64,000 nucleotides of DNA from JAJKIV01 sp036741775 (GCA_036741775.1 DAINRQ010000026.1:4482-68481), one strand, 5' to 3'; shown: positions 1 to 9,391, counted from the first letter of the stretch. Translations and numbers: made by a program. Notes: generated by a model not told the origin, from the letters alone.

Positions 1-1294
1 ACCGTTGTACGAGAATGTCGTCGGTGACGAACGACACGCGTTCGTTCGTGAATCGAATCTCCGGGAAGACTTCTATCACCTCCGCGGTCATCAGTACGGT
101 GACTCCGGTTGCCGTGAGCGCGCCAACGAGCCGGTAGAGCGATTCGCGGAAGTCGAGGCGAAACGTCGGCGCGAGGGCAATCTCGAATCCCGACAGCGAA
201 TCGATCACGACGCGCTTCGCGCCGATCCGCTGCACTGCGTTGACGAACTCCACGAGCATTTCATCCACCGATAACGTCATTGGGCGGAGATAGACCACTG
301 CGAGCCGGTTGTCCGCGATCATCTGGCTGAAATCGACCAACCCTGATTTGGCGCGCGCGAGATACGCTTCGGGGTACTCCTCGAAGACCGCGACGACACA
401 ATTTGTGCCCTCGCTCAGTCCCTGCGCCACGAACTGCGAGGCGAAAGTCGTCTTGCCGCTACCGGCGGGCCCGGTGAGCATCACGACGTCGCCTTCGGGG
501 ATGCCACCGCCCATCATCTCGTCGAGGCCGGGTACTCCGGTGAGAAGCCGCTTGCCGGATCGCGCCACTCGGTTCTGTTGTTGCTCCGGAATACGCGGGA
601 AGACCTCGAGACCGTCGGCGGTGATACGAAACGTGTGGAGACCGGGGATCGGCGAGCGGCCGCGTACCTTCACCGCGCGGAACTTGCGCACCGCGGAGTT
701 GCGATCGACGTCCTCGGACAGCCAGAGGATGCTGTCGGCTACGGTGAACACCGGGTGCCGTGACTCGTGCTCGGAATACTCGCCGAGGAGAAACGAGGTG
801 ACCTCCCATGACGTCAGCTGAAGCGCGAGGCGCTGGACGAAGTCCGCGAGCCTCAGGACGGCGTGGTCGTCGCCGAGTCGGAGATGCCCGCCGATGGTGC
901 GAAACGAATCGACGGCGACGAACGCCGGTTCGACGGCGGTGACTTCCGAGCTGATGCGAGCGAGGACGGCATCGAGATCCTCAGCGACCGCTTCCGCCCC
1001 AAGGTTCACGAACCGGATAGCGGAGGGCACTTTTGCGCTGTCGAAGAAGCTGAACTGTTGCTGGTACCGCATCATCTTCACGGTGGGTTCGCCGAGCACC
1101 GTGAAGTAGAGGGCAGGGCGCTCCGGCGTCGCGTTGGCGAAGAGAATCTGTTGGACGAGCGTCGTCTTGCCGGCACCCGGCGGGCCCGCGATGAGATTGA
1201 ACGAATACTCACAGAGGCCGCCGCCGAGGACCGCGTCCATGCCGGGAACGCCGGTCGCGATATTCCGGATGACGGACTGCCCAGATGCCGTCAT
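1..1294 (-). CDS. KaiC-like two-domain ATPase (C-terminus beyond window)
   Basis: RecA/KaiC-family P-loop ATPase; 431 residues are visible and the reading frame runs off the left edge. Two tandem domains can be read: the first has Walker A GPPGAGKTT at residues 37-45 and a Walker B-like FVAVDS near 128, the second has GPAGSGKTT near 275 and VVIDS near 360. The ATG at 1294 overlaps the stop of the upstream gene as ATGA, so the two are probably translationally coupled. KaiC homologues outside cyanobacteria are signalling ATPases, often autophosphorylating and linked to two-component systems. No kaiA or kaiB is visible, so a clock role is not supported here. The tandem P-loop architecture is clear; the partner and output are unknown. 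Confidence 0.9.
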   Translation of the reverse strand, partial: MTASGQSVIRNIATGVPGMDAVLGGGLCEYSFNLIAGPPGAGKTTLVQQILFANATPERPALYFTVLGEPTVKMMRYQQQFSFFDSAKVPSAIRFVNLGAEAVAEDLDAVLARISSEVTAVEPAFVAVDSFRTIGGHLRLGDDHAVLRLADFVQRLALQLTSWEVTSFLLGEYSEHESRHPVFTVADSILWLSEDVDRNSAVRKFRAVKVRGRSPIPGLHTFRITADGLEVFPRIPEQQQNRVARSGKRLLTGVPGLDEMMGGGIPEGDVVMLTGPAGSGKTTFASQFVAQGLSEGTNCVVAVFEEYPEAYLARAKSGLVDFSQMIADNRLAVVYLRPMTLSVDEMLVEFVNAVQRIGAKRVVIDSLSGFEIALAPTFRLDFRESLYRLVGALTATGVTVLMTAEVIEVFPEIRFTNERVSFVTDDILVQR

Positions 1295-1761
1295 GGCTGG
1301 CGCGTGCCGCCGCGCGCCGGCGCCTGAGGACCATCGTGATCGAGCAGTCGTATCGTCATGTCGTCTCCAATGAGCCGTATGAGTATGTCGACCAGGGCGG
1401 CGAACAGAGCCTCGATTGCCGCCGTGACCTTATCGATGCCGTGCGCGGCGGCGCTTGCCGCTATGCTGTCTATGCGAATGCCCTCATCGGCGCGCGAGCG
1501 TAGATCCTTCAATATCGGGTGCGCACCTTGGGTTCGCGCGAGCGCCCGGGTGAGCAGCGCGGCGCAGCCGGCGTCGCCCATCGAATTGCGCAGGGCGTCG
1601 GTCACGCGAGTGCACGACCGTTGAAGCGCCAGAATCTCCATTTCGGGCGTTTCACTTCCCGTTCCGTGCCCGGGCGCCGGCGCATCGCGCGCCAGAATGC
1701 GGCGAGCGATCTCGGACGACGTCAACGATCTCGAGGCGGGGCCGCTTGGAGGGTGCTTCAC
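1291..1761 (-). CDS. Hypothetical protein coupled to KaiC-like ATPase
   Basis: A 156-residue protein of unrecognised family whose stop overlaps the KaiC start by 4 bases. It looks entirely helical and soluble. The middle holds a conserved-looking stretch TRTQGAHPILKDLR (a segment around residues 74-88), and the C-terminal half ends with the hydrophobic helix ALVDILIRLIGDDM. The tight coupling suggests it is the input or adaptor subunit of the ATPase, possibly a small sensor that binds it. This is inference from gene order; no catalytic motif is visible. The start at 1761 has not been distinguished from later starts. Confidence 0.7.
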   Translation of the reverse strand: MKHPPSGPASRSLTSSEIARRILARDAPAPGHGTGSETPEMEILALQRSCTRVTDALRNSMGDAGCAALLTRALARTQGAHPILKDLRSRADEGIRIDSIAASAAAHGIDKVTAAIEALFAALVDILIRLIGDDMTIRLLDHDGPQAPARGGTRQP

Positions 1762-2354
1762 TCTACCTCATGCTTCTTCGGCCGGAGGGTGTCACGAGCG
1801 TCGATCGCTCGCGACCGCTCGCGACCCGCTCGAACATACAGGCTCGACCGTCTGGCTGATAGAACCGAGTGTCGGCCAGTCCGTTCGCGACGCCGGCCGT
1901 CAGCGACCGAACGATGCTGCGCGTTCCAACGCCTGCTCGACACATGTTCGGTATATGAGGAGGGTGCGTTCCTGACGGCGCGTATGCGGACGAGGCCGAC
2001 GTGTGCCTAACGCCATGAATATTGATGGCAGCCAGAGTGGCCAAACCAGACCAAAGTCCGCCATTCAGAGCCGAGCGAATCACCTCGCTGGTGTCCCTGC
2101 AACCGCTATTCGCCGGTTCCGGCCAGCGAATGTGTGGAACACAACGACTTGGCTCGCCCATGAGCCAAGTCGTTCGTGTTGTTGGGCACGCCGGAATCCG
2201 GCGCGGCGGCACCGGATGGGTATTCGGCGCGGCGGTCGGGCGCTCGCGCCCGGAACTGCCGGACAGGCGCACCGGCGGTCGCGGCGGGCTCGGCAGCAGT
2301 CGCGCGTGGTGCGTTCGGGGTCTGGTGACCCGACGCGCGAGCGCGCTGGCGCGG
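1762..2354. other. Gene-poor stretch, lower GC patch
   Basis: No convincing gene. Open frames here are arginine/serine-rich and look like shadows. Bases around 2010-2180 are noticeably less GC-rich than their surroundings and contain a strong hairpin (see 2143-2174), compatible with a relic of transferred DNA. It carries one GCCTAACG octamer at 2005-2012. It also contains the upstream region of the KaiC partner gene, but no clear promoter was seen. Confidence 0.5.
2143..2174. repeat. Perfect 13-bp inverted repeat (hairpin)
   Basis: Left arm AACGACTTGGCTC (2143-2155), six-base loop, right arm GAGCCAAGTCGTT (2162-2174). Pairing continues outward after one bulge, with AACAC on the left and GTGTT on the right. 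No U-tract follows on either strand, so a classical intrinsic terminator is not shown. It could act as a bidirectional terminator between the KaiC operon and the YPADW gene, or be a mobile-element relic. Confidence 0.7.
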
Positions 2355-2600
2355 CTACACACACCAGCTCAACGCTTCCAGGGCGGCCCTCGGAAGCGTG
2401 TGCCAGTCAGCGGGGTAGTCCCGCACCACGCGGATGGCGTTCGTCGACTCGAACACGAGGGCGGGCCCGAGCCCCGGACGGGTCAGCTCGTACGCGCGCC
2501 ACACGACGCCCATGCGGTCGGCATAGCTCACCACGACCTGGCCGCCCGGCGCAACGCCCTTGCGCCAGAATAGATCGTCGGCCTTTCCGTTCCGCGTCAT
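2355..2600 (-). CDS. YPADW small conserved protein
   Basis: An 81-residue soluble protein of unknown function. The C-terminal half carries the pattern ALVFEST, then VRDYPADWHTLPRAALEAL, and the protein ends shortly after. The 33540-33794 product has the same layout: an aromatic-basic N-terminal strand, then a LVLSS or LVFES strand, a basic spacer, YPADW and an acidic/leucine helix. The two are paralogues, which supports this being a real gene. No catalytic residues or membrane segment are visible. I read this as a small stand-alone domain of unknown role that is repeated within the genome. Confidence 0.75.
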   Translation of the reverse strand: MTRNGKADDLFWRKGVAPGGQVVVSYADRMGVVWRAYELTRPGLGPALVFESTNAIRVVRDYPADWHTLPRAALEALSWCV

Positions 2601-2804
2601 CGGCTCCTTCCCCCGGCGCAGCAGGAACCTAAGCGCCGGCAGGCGCCCCGGCCAGCGGTATGCACGTTAGGCAGCGGCGCCCGTGGGATGGAGCCGCCTC
2701 GCAGGCGCCCACACCGGTGCCGGATGCCGTCACTCGGCCGCTGGTGGAGTGTGCAGCAACGCGTCCGGTCGCGGATCACTTTCTGCAGATGTTGGTTGGG
2801 TACG

Positions 2805-3073
2805 ATGTCAGGACTGTCGATGCTGCGGGCGTACGTGCGGCTGGGATTGCTCGCCGTTGCAATCACTGCCTGCAAGAGTGATTCACTCGATCCCGGCGGC
2901 GGTGGTTCGGTCGCGTCGGTGATCATAACGCCGCAGGCCGCGACCGTCGCGGTCGCTCGAGCCTGTCATTGAAGGCCGAGGTGCTCGACGCCTCCGGCCA
3001 GGTGATTCCCGACCGCAAGTTGGTGTGGGCGTCGAGCGACGCGCAGACCGCGATGGTCGCGGTTCGCGACTGA
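2805..3073 (+). pseudogene. Broken lipoprotein with one Big (Ig-like) domain
   Basis: From the ATG at 2805 the frame encodes a lipoprotein signal (hydrophobic LGLLAVAI followed by lipobox TAC-K) and the beginning of a bacterial Ig-like domain (ASVIITPQAATVAV). It then hits a stop at 2972. A frame change near 2958 continues the same domain (SLKAEVLDASG through VWASSDAQTAMVAV) up to a stop at 3071-3073. Intact Big-2 proteins are usually much longer and surface exposed. This is therefore a frameshifted fragment with only the signal and one domain left. A sequencing error is possible, but the downstream truncation would remain. Confidence 0.65.
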
Positions 3074-3111
3074 GTGTTGGTCAGCACGTGCTGGGACTAG
3101 CGGACCTCTGC

Positions 3112-3140
3112 TTACAACACCGGGCGGGAGTATGTAAGAT
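3112..3140 (+). promoter_or_regulatory. Sigma70-like promoter for PAS/GAF kinase
   Basis: TTACAA (3112-3117), 17-base spacer, TAAGAT (3135-3140), in a locally AT-rich patch about 100 bases before the kinase start. Transcription would begin near 3147. Prediction from sequence only. Confidence 0.5.
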
Positions 3141-3245
3141 ATTCCCCGACAATTTATGGGTTGCGTCGGCTCGAGCGAACGCGCGCGGCGGCGCTGTCTT
3201 CGCCCGAATCGCACTCCAGAGAGTCGGAGTCAGGGAGTAGAAACG

Positions 3246-6200
3246 ATGCCCACCCCACGCCGAACGCCACCGCGCGGAGTGCCCGAAGGTCCCGAGAACG
3301 TTCCTGCCCGTTCGCACGGCGAGAGTACACGAGCGCCGGACGCCGCGCAGCCACCGGAGTGGTTCTACCGGCTCCTAGTAGAGAGTGTTCGCGACTACGC
3401 CATATTCGCACTAGACTCCACCGGGCACGTCGTGACGTGGAGTGCGGGCGCTGCACAGTTGAAGGGCTATGTGCGCCCCGAGATCCTCGGCCAGCATTTT
3501 TCTGTCTTCTACCCGCCCGAGGATATCGCCGCCGGAAAGCCGGATCGGGAGCTGGAGGGCGCGATCCGTGCCGGGCGACTCGAAGACGAGGGTTGGCGGG
3601 TCCGGAAGGACGGTTCGCGCTTCTGGGCAAGCGTCATCATCACGGCCCTTCGGGACGAGCTGGGAACACTCGTGGGTTTCGCCAAGGTCACCCGCGACCG
3701 CACGGAGAGATACCTTGGCGAGGAGGCGCTTCGCGCGAGCGAGGAGCGGTTCCGGCTGCTCGTCGAGAGCGTGCGGGACTACGCGATCTTCCTGCTCGAC
3801 CGGGGCGGGCACGTCGCGACCTGGAACGCGGGTGCCGAGCGCATCAAGGGCTACCGCGTTGGGGAGATCGTCGGCCGCCATTTCTCGGTCTTCTACCCCG
3901 AGGAGAAGGTCGCCGAGGGCTTTCCGCAGTACGAGCTCGAAGTGGCGGCGCGTGAGGGCCGCTTCGAGGATGAGGGATGGCGGGTCCGAAACGATGGATC
4001 GCGCTTCTGGGCCAACGTCGTCATAACCGCGCTGCGCGACCAAAAGGGCGAGCTGGTTGGCTTCGCGAAGGTCACGCGTGACCTCACCGAGCGCCGCGCA
4101 GCTGAGGAGCAGGCGCGTCGCCTGGCCGCAGAGGAAGCCGCGCGCGCCGAGGCGGAACGGCAGGGCGCGGAACTCCGACAGCTTACCGAGCAGCTCCAAA
4201 ACCAGACGCTCGAGCTGGAACAACAGACTGAGGAAGCACAGTCGCTTGCCGAAGAACTCGAGGCGGCGAATGCGAGCCTTGCCGAGAGCGAGGCGGCGAC
4301 GCGCGAGGCGCTGGCCCGCTTCGAAGGCGTCTTCAACTCGCGCGTCCTCGGCCTCACGGTCTTCGACGCCAACGCAGACCGCACGGTCGCGATCAACGAT
4401 TACCTGCTGGACCTCCTTGGTTACACGCGGGAGGAGTTCGAGGCGCGAGCGTTCCAACAACTCGTCAGGGGTGGCAAGGCCGAGTCTTTCGAGAAGGAGT
4501 ACATCCGCAAAGACGGCACACGCGTCGCGGTGTCGGTTTCGGGCGCGCCCATCCCCGGCCTGCCCGGGCAGTACGCCGTCTTCGTCGAGGACATCACGGC
4601 GCGCAGGCAAGCGCAGACGAGAGCGGCGCGCGCGGCAGAGCGCACGGAGCGGTTGCAAGCGCTCACCGCTGGTCTTGCTGGCGCGCGAACGGTGGATGAT
4701 GTCGCCGAGGTCGTCGTCGCGCAGGGGGTCGCGGCGATGGGCGCGAAGACGGGGCTATTCCTCGCGCGGGAGCCCGGCGCGGACGACGCGGTGATCGTGC
4801 GCGAGACGGGTATCGCGGCGGACGTCCTCGATCGCTATCGGCGCGTACCCCTCGCGACGCCGGGGCCGGGGGCCGAGAGTCTGCGAACCGGCCAGCCCGT
4901 CTGGGTGACGGGGGAGGGCAGCGACACGCTCGCCGCCCGGTTTCCGGCGCTCGCCGATGTCTGGGGGAGCTTGGGGGCGTCGGCGGTCGCCAGCGTGCCG
5001 CTCGCCGCTGGGGGTGAGACGGTGGGCGCCATGTCGTTCACGTTCGCCGAGCCGCATGCGCTGCCCGCCGAGGACCGCGCGTTCTTCTTGGCGTTAGGCA
5101 GGCAGGCGGGCCAGGCGGTCGAGCGGGCCCGGCTCTTCGAGGCGGAGCGGGCTGCGCGGCAGCTGGCCGAGGCGGCGGAGCGCCGGGTGGCGTTCCTCGC
5201 AGAGGCGAGCGGGCGGCTCGCCGCATCGCTCGACCTTGAGGCGACGTTGCGGACGGTCGCCGAACTGGCGGTGCCGGCCCTCGCCGACTGGTGTTTCATC
5301 GCGTTGCTGGAGCGGGGACGTGTGCGCCCGGTGGTCGTGGCGCACGTGAATCGCGAAATGGTGCAGCTCGCGCACGAAGCGCTCGAGCGGTACCCGATCG
5401 ACTTCGATGCGCCCGTCGGGACCGGCAAAGTGCTGCGCACGGGCCAGCCCGAGCTAAACGCCGAGATCTCGGACGAAGCGCTGGCGGCGGTGGCGCACGA
5501 CGAGGAGCACCTCGCGATCGTTAGGCGGATCGGTTTCACGTCGTCGCTGTCGGTGCCGCTCGAGGACACCGAGGGACACGCGGTTGCCGTACTGTCGCTT
5601 ATCTCGGCGGAGTCCGGCCGCCGCTTCGGCGAGGGGGACCTGTCGATGGCGCAGGAGCTGGCGCGCCGTGCCAGCGCCGCCCTGGAGAGCGCGCGGCTGT
5701 ACGCGGCGGGACAGGCCGCGCTCCGACGCGCGAGGGCCTTGCAGGAGGTGTCCAGTGCGCTCGTCGGGACGCTCACGGCGGCGGAAGTCGCGCACGTAGT
5801 GGTGCACTATGGGCGTTCCGCCGTTGGCGCCGCCGCCGGCTCCTTCGCCGCCCTCGAGGCCGACGCACGCGCGTTCGAGGTGCTGGCGAGCGAGGGTTAC
5901 GACGAGGAAACCACGACGACGTTCGCGCGCTTTCCGGTGGCGCCAGGGCGCCCGTTGTCGGACACGGTGCTCAGAGGGGTGCCGTGCTACCTGTCGTCGC
6001 TCGAAGACTCTGACGCGCGCTATCCCGAGATGGCGCCTGTGCTACGCTCAACGGGGTTCGAAGCGTTCGTGGCGCTCCCCGTTCGGACCGGCACCCGCAC
6101 CGCGGGCGGCTTGAGCTTCAGCTTCGCCGAGCGTCGCGAGTTCGACGCCGAGGACCGCGCCTTCTTCGAAACGCTGGCGGCGCAGACTGGACAGGCACTC

Positions 6201-6965
6201 GATCGCGCGCGGCTCATCGAGGCGGAACGCGCCGCGCGCGCCGAGGCCGAGGCGGCGAGCCAGGTGAAGAGTGAATTCCTGGCGACAATGAGCCACGAGC
6301 TGCGCACACCGCTCAACGCGATCGGCGGCTACGCCCAGCTCTTGGAGATGGGGCTCCGCGGCGACGTTAGCGATGAGCAGCGCGCGGACCTCGAACGCAT
6401 TCAGCGAAGCCAGCGACACCTGCTCTCGGTAATCAACGAGGTACTCAACTACGCGCGGCTCGAGAGCGGAGCTCTGATGTACGACTTGCGGCCTACGGTC
6501 ATCGCCGACGTAGTCGCCACGACGATATCGCTCGTGGAGCCGCAGCGCGCCGCAAAACGGCTCGCGCTCGACGTGCGGCTGCCCGAGTTCGCCGGCCGGC
6601 CCGCGCTCCACGTGCTGGCCGACCGCGACAAGCTACAGCAAGTGCTGCTCAACCTCTTGTCGAACGCGGTGAAGTTCACCCCAGAAGGCGGTCGGGTGAC
6701 GGTGGAGTTCTTGCCCGAGCCGAACGCCCGCGGGATGGCAGAAGTGCGCGTCATCGACACCGGTGTTGGTATCCCCACCGACAAGCTGGAGGCGATCTTC
6801 GAGCCGTTTGTGCAGGTGGGCAGGTCGCTGAACAGCCCGGGCGAGGGAACGGGGCTCGGGCTGGCGATCAGTCGCGACCTCGCCCGTGGTATGGGTGGAG
6901 ATCTGACCGTGGAGAGCACTCTTGGTGTGGGGAGCACGTTCACCCTTACGTTGCCGTGCGCGTAG
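3246..6965 (+). CDS. Multi-sensor histidine kinase (PAS-PAS-PAS-GAF-GAF-GAF-HisKA-HATPase)
   Basis: A cytoplasmic histidine kinase of 1239 residues with no membrane segment. In order: two near-identical PAS domains (about 38-160 and 162-285), a coiled coil (285-355), a third PAS (357-460), three GAF domains (about 480-635, 650-820, 830-990), HisKA with the phospho-acceptor MSHELRTPLN near 1020, and HATPase_c with NLLSNAVKF, DTGVGIP and GTGLGLAISRDLA. No receiver domain is attached and no response regulator lies beside it, so its target is unknown. The ATG at 3246 is preferred over an in-frame start at 3156 because AGGGAG precedes it and the extra 30 residues are arginine-rich and domain-free. 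Likely an intracellular redox, light or ligand sensor. Confidence 0.92.
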   Translation: MPTPRRTPPRGVPEGPENVPARSHGESTRAPDAAQPPEWFYRLLVESVRDYAIFALDSTGHVVTWSAGAAQLKGYVRPEILGQHFSVFYPPEDIAAGKPDRELEGAIRAGRLEDEGWRVRKDGSRFWASVIITALRDELGTLVGFAKVTRDRTERYLGEEALRASEERFRLLVESVRDYAIFLLDRGGHVATWNAGAERIKGYRVGEIVGRHFSVFYPEEKVAEGFPQYELEVAAREGRFEDEGWRVRNDGSRFWANVVITALRDQKGELVGFAKVTRDLTERRAAEEQARRLAAEEAARAEAERQGAELRQLTEQLQNQTLELEQQTEEAQSLAEELEAANASLAESEAATREALARFEGVFNSRVLGLTVFDANADRTVAINDYLLDLLGYTREEFEARAFQQLVRGGKAESFEKEYIRKDGTRVAVSVSGAPIPGLPGQYAVFVEDITARRQAQTRAARAAERTERLQALTAGLAGARTVDDVAEVVVAQGVAAMGAKTGLFLAREPGADDAVIVRETGIAADVLDRYRRVPLATPGPGAESLRTGQPVWVTGEGSDTLAARFPALADVWGSLGASAVASVPLAAGGETVGAMSFTFAEPHALPAEDRAFFLALGRQAGQAVERARLFEAERAARQLAEAAERRVAFLAEASGRLAASLDLEATLRTVAELAVPALADWCFIALLERGRVRPVVVAHVNREMVQLAHEALERYPIDFDAPVGTGKVLRTGQPELNAEISDEALAAVAHDEEHLAIVRRIGFTSSLSVPLEDTEGHAVAVLSLISAESGRRFGEGDLSMAQELARRASAALESARLYAAGQAALRRARALQEVSSALVGTLTAAEVAHVVVHYGRSAVGAAAGSFAALEADARAFEVLASEGYDEETTTTFARFPVAPGRPLSDTVLRGVPCYLSSLEDSDARYPEMAPVLRSTGFEAFVALPVRTGTRTAGGLSFSFAERREFDAEDRAFFETLAAQTGQALDRARLIEAERAARAEAEAASQVKSEFLATMSHELRTPLNAIGGYAQLLEMGLRGDVSDEQRADLERIQRSQRHLLSVINEVLNYARLESGALMYDLRPTVIADVVATTISLVEPQRAAKRLALDVRLPEFAGRPALHVLADRDKLQQVLLNLLSNAVKFTPEGGRVTVEFLPEPNARGMAEVRVIDTGVGIPTDKLEAIFEPFVQVGRSLNSPGEGTGLGLAISRDLARGMGGDLTVESTLGVGSTFTLTLPCA

Positions 6966-7067
6966 TAGCTGCATGCTGGGTGAGAGCGCAGTTTTGAGCG
7001 AGCGGGCACTGCCGTTCGGGCGTACCGTGAGACAGTCGCGACGCGCGCGTGCGCTGCTGCCGGCACA

Positions 7068-8603
7068 ATGCTCGCTCAATCGTTGCGCATGTTTCATGGA
7101 ACCGCGAGACTCGCGCCGGCCATACGCCGTCGTCGCGCTGGTTGCCTGGCCGCACTGGCCGCCGCGTGCGGCGTGACCGCCAGCTGCCGAGCCGGGGCGA
7201 CGCCCGAAGCAGCCCGCCTCGCCGCCACAGCGACGGCCACGGCTTTCCGCGCAGTTCCGGGTCGCGACCTGTTCGTCGTGCCGAATCCCCACAACGCGCT
7301 CTCGAGCGTCGTCACCTTCGACGCTCGAGGGTTCGACTCGGCCCGGGTCGTGTATTGGACGGAAGGCGAGCCCGTTCGAGCCACGCCGTACTCCCGTCCT
7401 CGGGGCGTCGGCAGGATCGTCACGCTCGGACTGCGCCCGGAAACACCGTACTTCCATGTGCTGGAACGGGTGCGCCGGAACGAGGTGGTCTCGTCGGACA
7501 CCGTGCAGTCGAGCTCGGGCCGGCTCCCGGAATTCCTTCGCAGCGCACACATGCGGATGACCGGGAGGCCGACGAGCGGCTACATCCTGACGTCGATCGC
7601 GGACACCGGCCGCACCGGGTTCGTCGTCGCGTTCGACTCCACCGGACAGCTGCGCTGGTACCGGGAATTCCCCGGCGAGATGCCGACCGGGGAGACGAAG
7701 CAGCAGCCGAACGGAGACTTCACCGTGTTCCTCGGGCGAACGCCGGGGTGGATGCTCTTCCCGGGCTCGTTCGAACAGTTCCGACCGAGCGGCGAGGTGG
7801 TTCGCTCGTTCACGGCGCCGCCCCCGCTATTCACGGACAACCACGAGCTGGTTCTCACGTTCCGCGACACGGTGTTCGAGGCCGCGCACTTCTTCAGCTA
7901 CTCGGGACGGCCGGCTGACATCTCGCGATGGGGCGGCCCGAAGGACACGCTGATCTTCGGACACCAGCTCCTGCGCGTCGGAGCAGATGGCATCCCGCAC
8001 ACGGTCTTCGACGGTTGGGACCATTTCAGCTGGGAGGACCGAATCGAGCCGCCCAAGGACACGCTCTACGACTTCGACCACCCGAACTCGCTCGATTTCG
8101 ATCGCGATGGCAACTACATCGTGTCGTGGCGGAACATGGGCGAAGTCACCAAGATCCATCCGCGTACCGGCGCGATCATGTGGCGCTTCGGCGGGCGGAA
8201 CAATCAGTTCACGATTCGCAACGACCCGCTCAACGGCTTCAGTGCGCAACACACGGCCCGCATTCTCGACAACGGAAACCTCCTGCTCTACGACAACGGC
8301 ACGCGGCACACCCCACCGGAGACGCGGGTGGTGGAGTACCGCCTCGACCCCGTCACGAAGACCGCTGACATGGTCTGGCAATTCCGCCGGCAGCCACCGC
8401 TGTACGTGCCGTACACGGGCTCTTCGCAGCGCCTCGAGCGCGGGAACACGGTGATCGGCTACAGCAACCGCGGGCTGGTAACCGAGGTCGATCCGAAGGG
8501 CAGGGTGGTGTGGGAAGGCACGGTGATGATCACTCCGGACAGGTCGGGCGACTTCTATCGGGCCATCAAGATCGCCTCACTCTATCGATACGAACGGCCG
8601 TGA
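7068..8603 (+). CDS. Arylsulfotransferase (ASST)-like lipoprotein
   Basis: A 511-residue predicted exported protein. The N-terminus has an RRRR basic patch, a hydrophobic stretch and a cysteine (VTASC) compatible with a lipobox. The body shows repeated beta-propeller-like strands and the family hallmarks FDHPNSLDFDRDGNY, ITKIHPRTGAIMWRFGG-like (here EVTKIHPRTGAIMWRFGG) and FSAQHTARILDNGNLLLYDNG. These are typical of the arylsulfotransferase/ASST superfamily, which moves sulfuryl groups between phenolic compounds. Many family members are uncharacterised, so substrate and activity are not established. The end overlaps the convergent DoxX-like gene by 22 bases. The start could also be the ATG at 7089. 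Confidence 0.85.
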   Translation: MLAQSLRMFHGTARLAPAIRRRRAGCLAALAAACGVTASCRAGATPEAARLAATATATAFRAVPGRDLFVVPNPHNALSSVVTFDARGFDSARVVYWTEGEPVRATPYSRPRGVGRIVTLGLRPETPYFHVLERVRRNEVVSSDTVQSSSGRLPEFLRSAHMRMTGRPTSGYILTSIADTGRTGFVVAFDSTGQLRWYREFPGEMPTGETKQQPNGDFTVFLGRTPGWMLFPGSFEQFRPSGEVVRSFTAPPPLFTDNHELVLTFRDTVFEAAHFFSYSGRPADISRWGGPKDTLIFGHQLLRVGADGIPHTVFDGWDHFSWEDRIEPPKDTLYDFDHPNSLDFDRDGNYIVSWRNMGEVTKIHPRTGAIMWRFGGRNNQFTIRNDPLNGFSAQHTARILDNGNLLLYDNGTRHTPPETRVVEYRLDPVTKTADMVWQFRRQPPLYVPYTGSSQRLERGNTVIGYSNRGLVTEVDPKGRVVWEGTVMITPDRSGDFYRAIKIASLYRYERP

Positions 8604-9391
8604 AGAAGCGCCGCGAGAGCCAGCGGCGCGACGTAGCTCCCCGCGCGCTCCACGAACTCCCAGATCGGCGTCCCCGCCGCGATCCACAGCGATTCCGTTG
8701 CCAGCTTCCATCCGGCAGTAACGACGAGGACGGCCAGGGTAGGCCTCGACGCGATCCCGACCGCCAGGACGATCTCGAACCATCCGACCAGGATCGTCGA
8801 CGTCGCTGGCAGTCCAACCGACGCGTAGTGTGCGGTGAGCATGGGCTTCACGGTGAGCGCACCAAGGGCGCCGTGGCCGAGCAGCAGCAGCGCTGTCGTC
8901 CATCGCAGGATCGTTCGAACACGCGCTAGCGTGTCCGGATCGTGCGACATCGCCTCGCTCGAGCGCCACAGGTCGCGCCACGAGCGTGGAGCTCCTGTCA
9001 GCACGAGAAGCGCGAGCGGGACGCCATAGTTGCCCGCACGCTCCAGCGCTTCCCAGATCGGCTCTCCGGCGAGCGGCCGAAGCAGCGCCGTCCACGTCGC
9101 CCACACGACCATGTACACGAGTGGAAGTGCGCGCGGCGCGTAGAGCACGGCCATCGCCGCCATCACGTCGACGGCACCGACCAGTGGCATGAGCCGCCAG
9201 GCCCACGCGTCCGGAATTCCGACGACACCGAAATACGGAACCCATGCGGCCTTCGTCATGAGGCCGAAGGCGCCATGACCGATGAAGCAGAGCGCGGCGC
9301 CCACGCGAAGCAGCCAGTACGCGACCGGTAGCGCGCGGCTGGTTGATTCGGATGAACCTAACGTCAGGATCGATGTTGGCGCCATCTCCAC
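8582..9391 (-). CDS. DoxX-like membrane protein, internally duplicated
   Basis: A 269-residue integral membrane protein formed from two homologous halves. Both halves run from an aromatic-glycine start (ALCFIGHGAFG and ALLLLGHGALG) to an end with the pattern PIWEALERAGNYGVPLAL or PIWEFVERAGSYVAPLAL. Each half has about four hydrophobic segments, as in DoxX/DoxD proteins. DoxX-family members have been linked to thiosulfate oxidation and redox stress but most are uncharacterised. It lies downstream of the LytTR regulator, separated by 43 bases that contain a short imperfect hairpin (near 9401-9423). Confidence 0.8.
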   Translation of the reverse strand: MEMAPTSILTLGSSESTSRALPVAYWLLRVGAALCFIGHGAFGLMTKAAWVPYFGVVGIPDAWAWRLMPLVGAVDVMAAMAVLYAPRALPLVYMVVWATWTALLRPLAGEPIWEALERAGNYGVPLALLVLTGAPRSWRDLWRSSEAMSHDPDTLARVRTILRWTTALLLLGHGALGALTVKPMLTAHYASVGLPATSTILVGWFEIVLAVGIASRPTLAVLVVTAGWKLATESLWIAAGTPIWEFVERAGSYVAPLALAALLHGRSYR

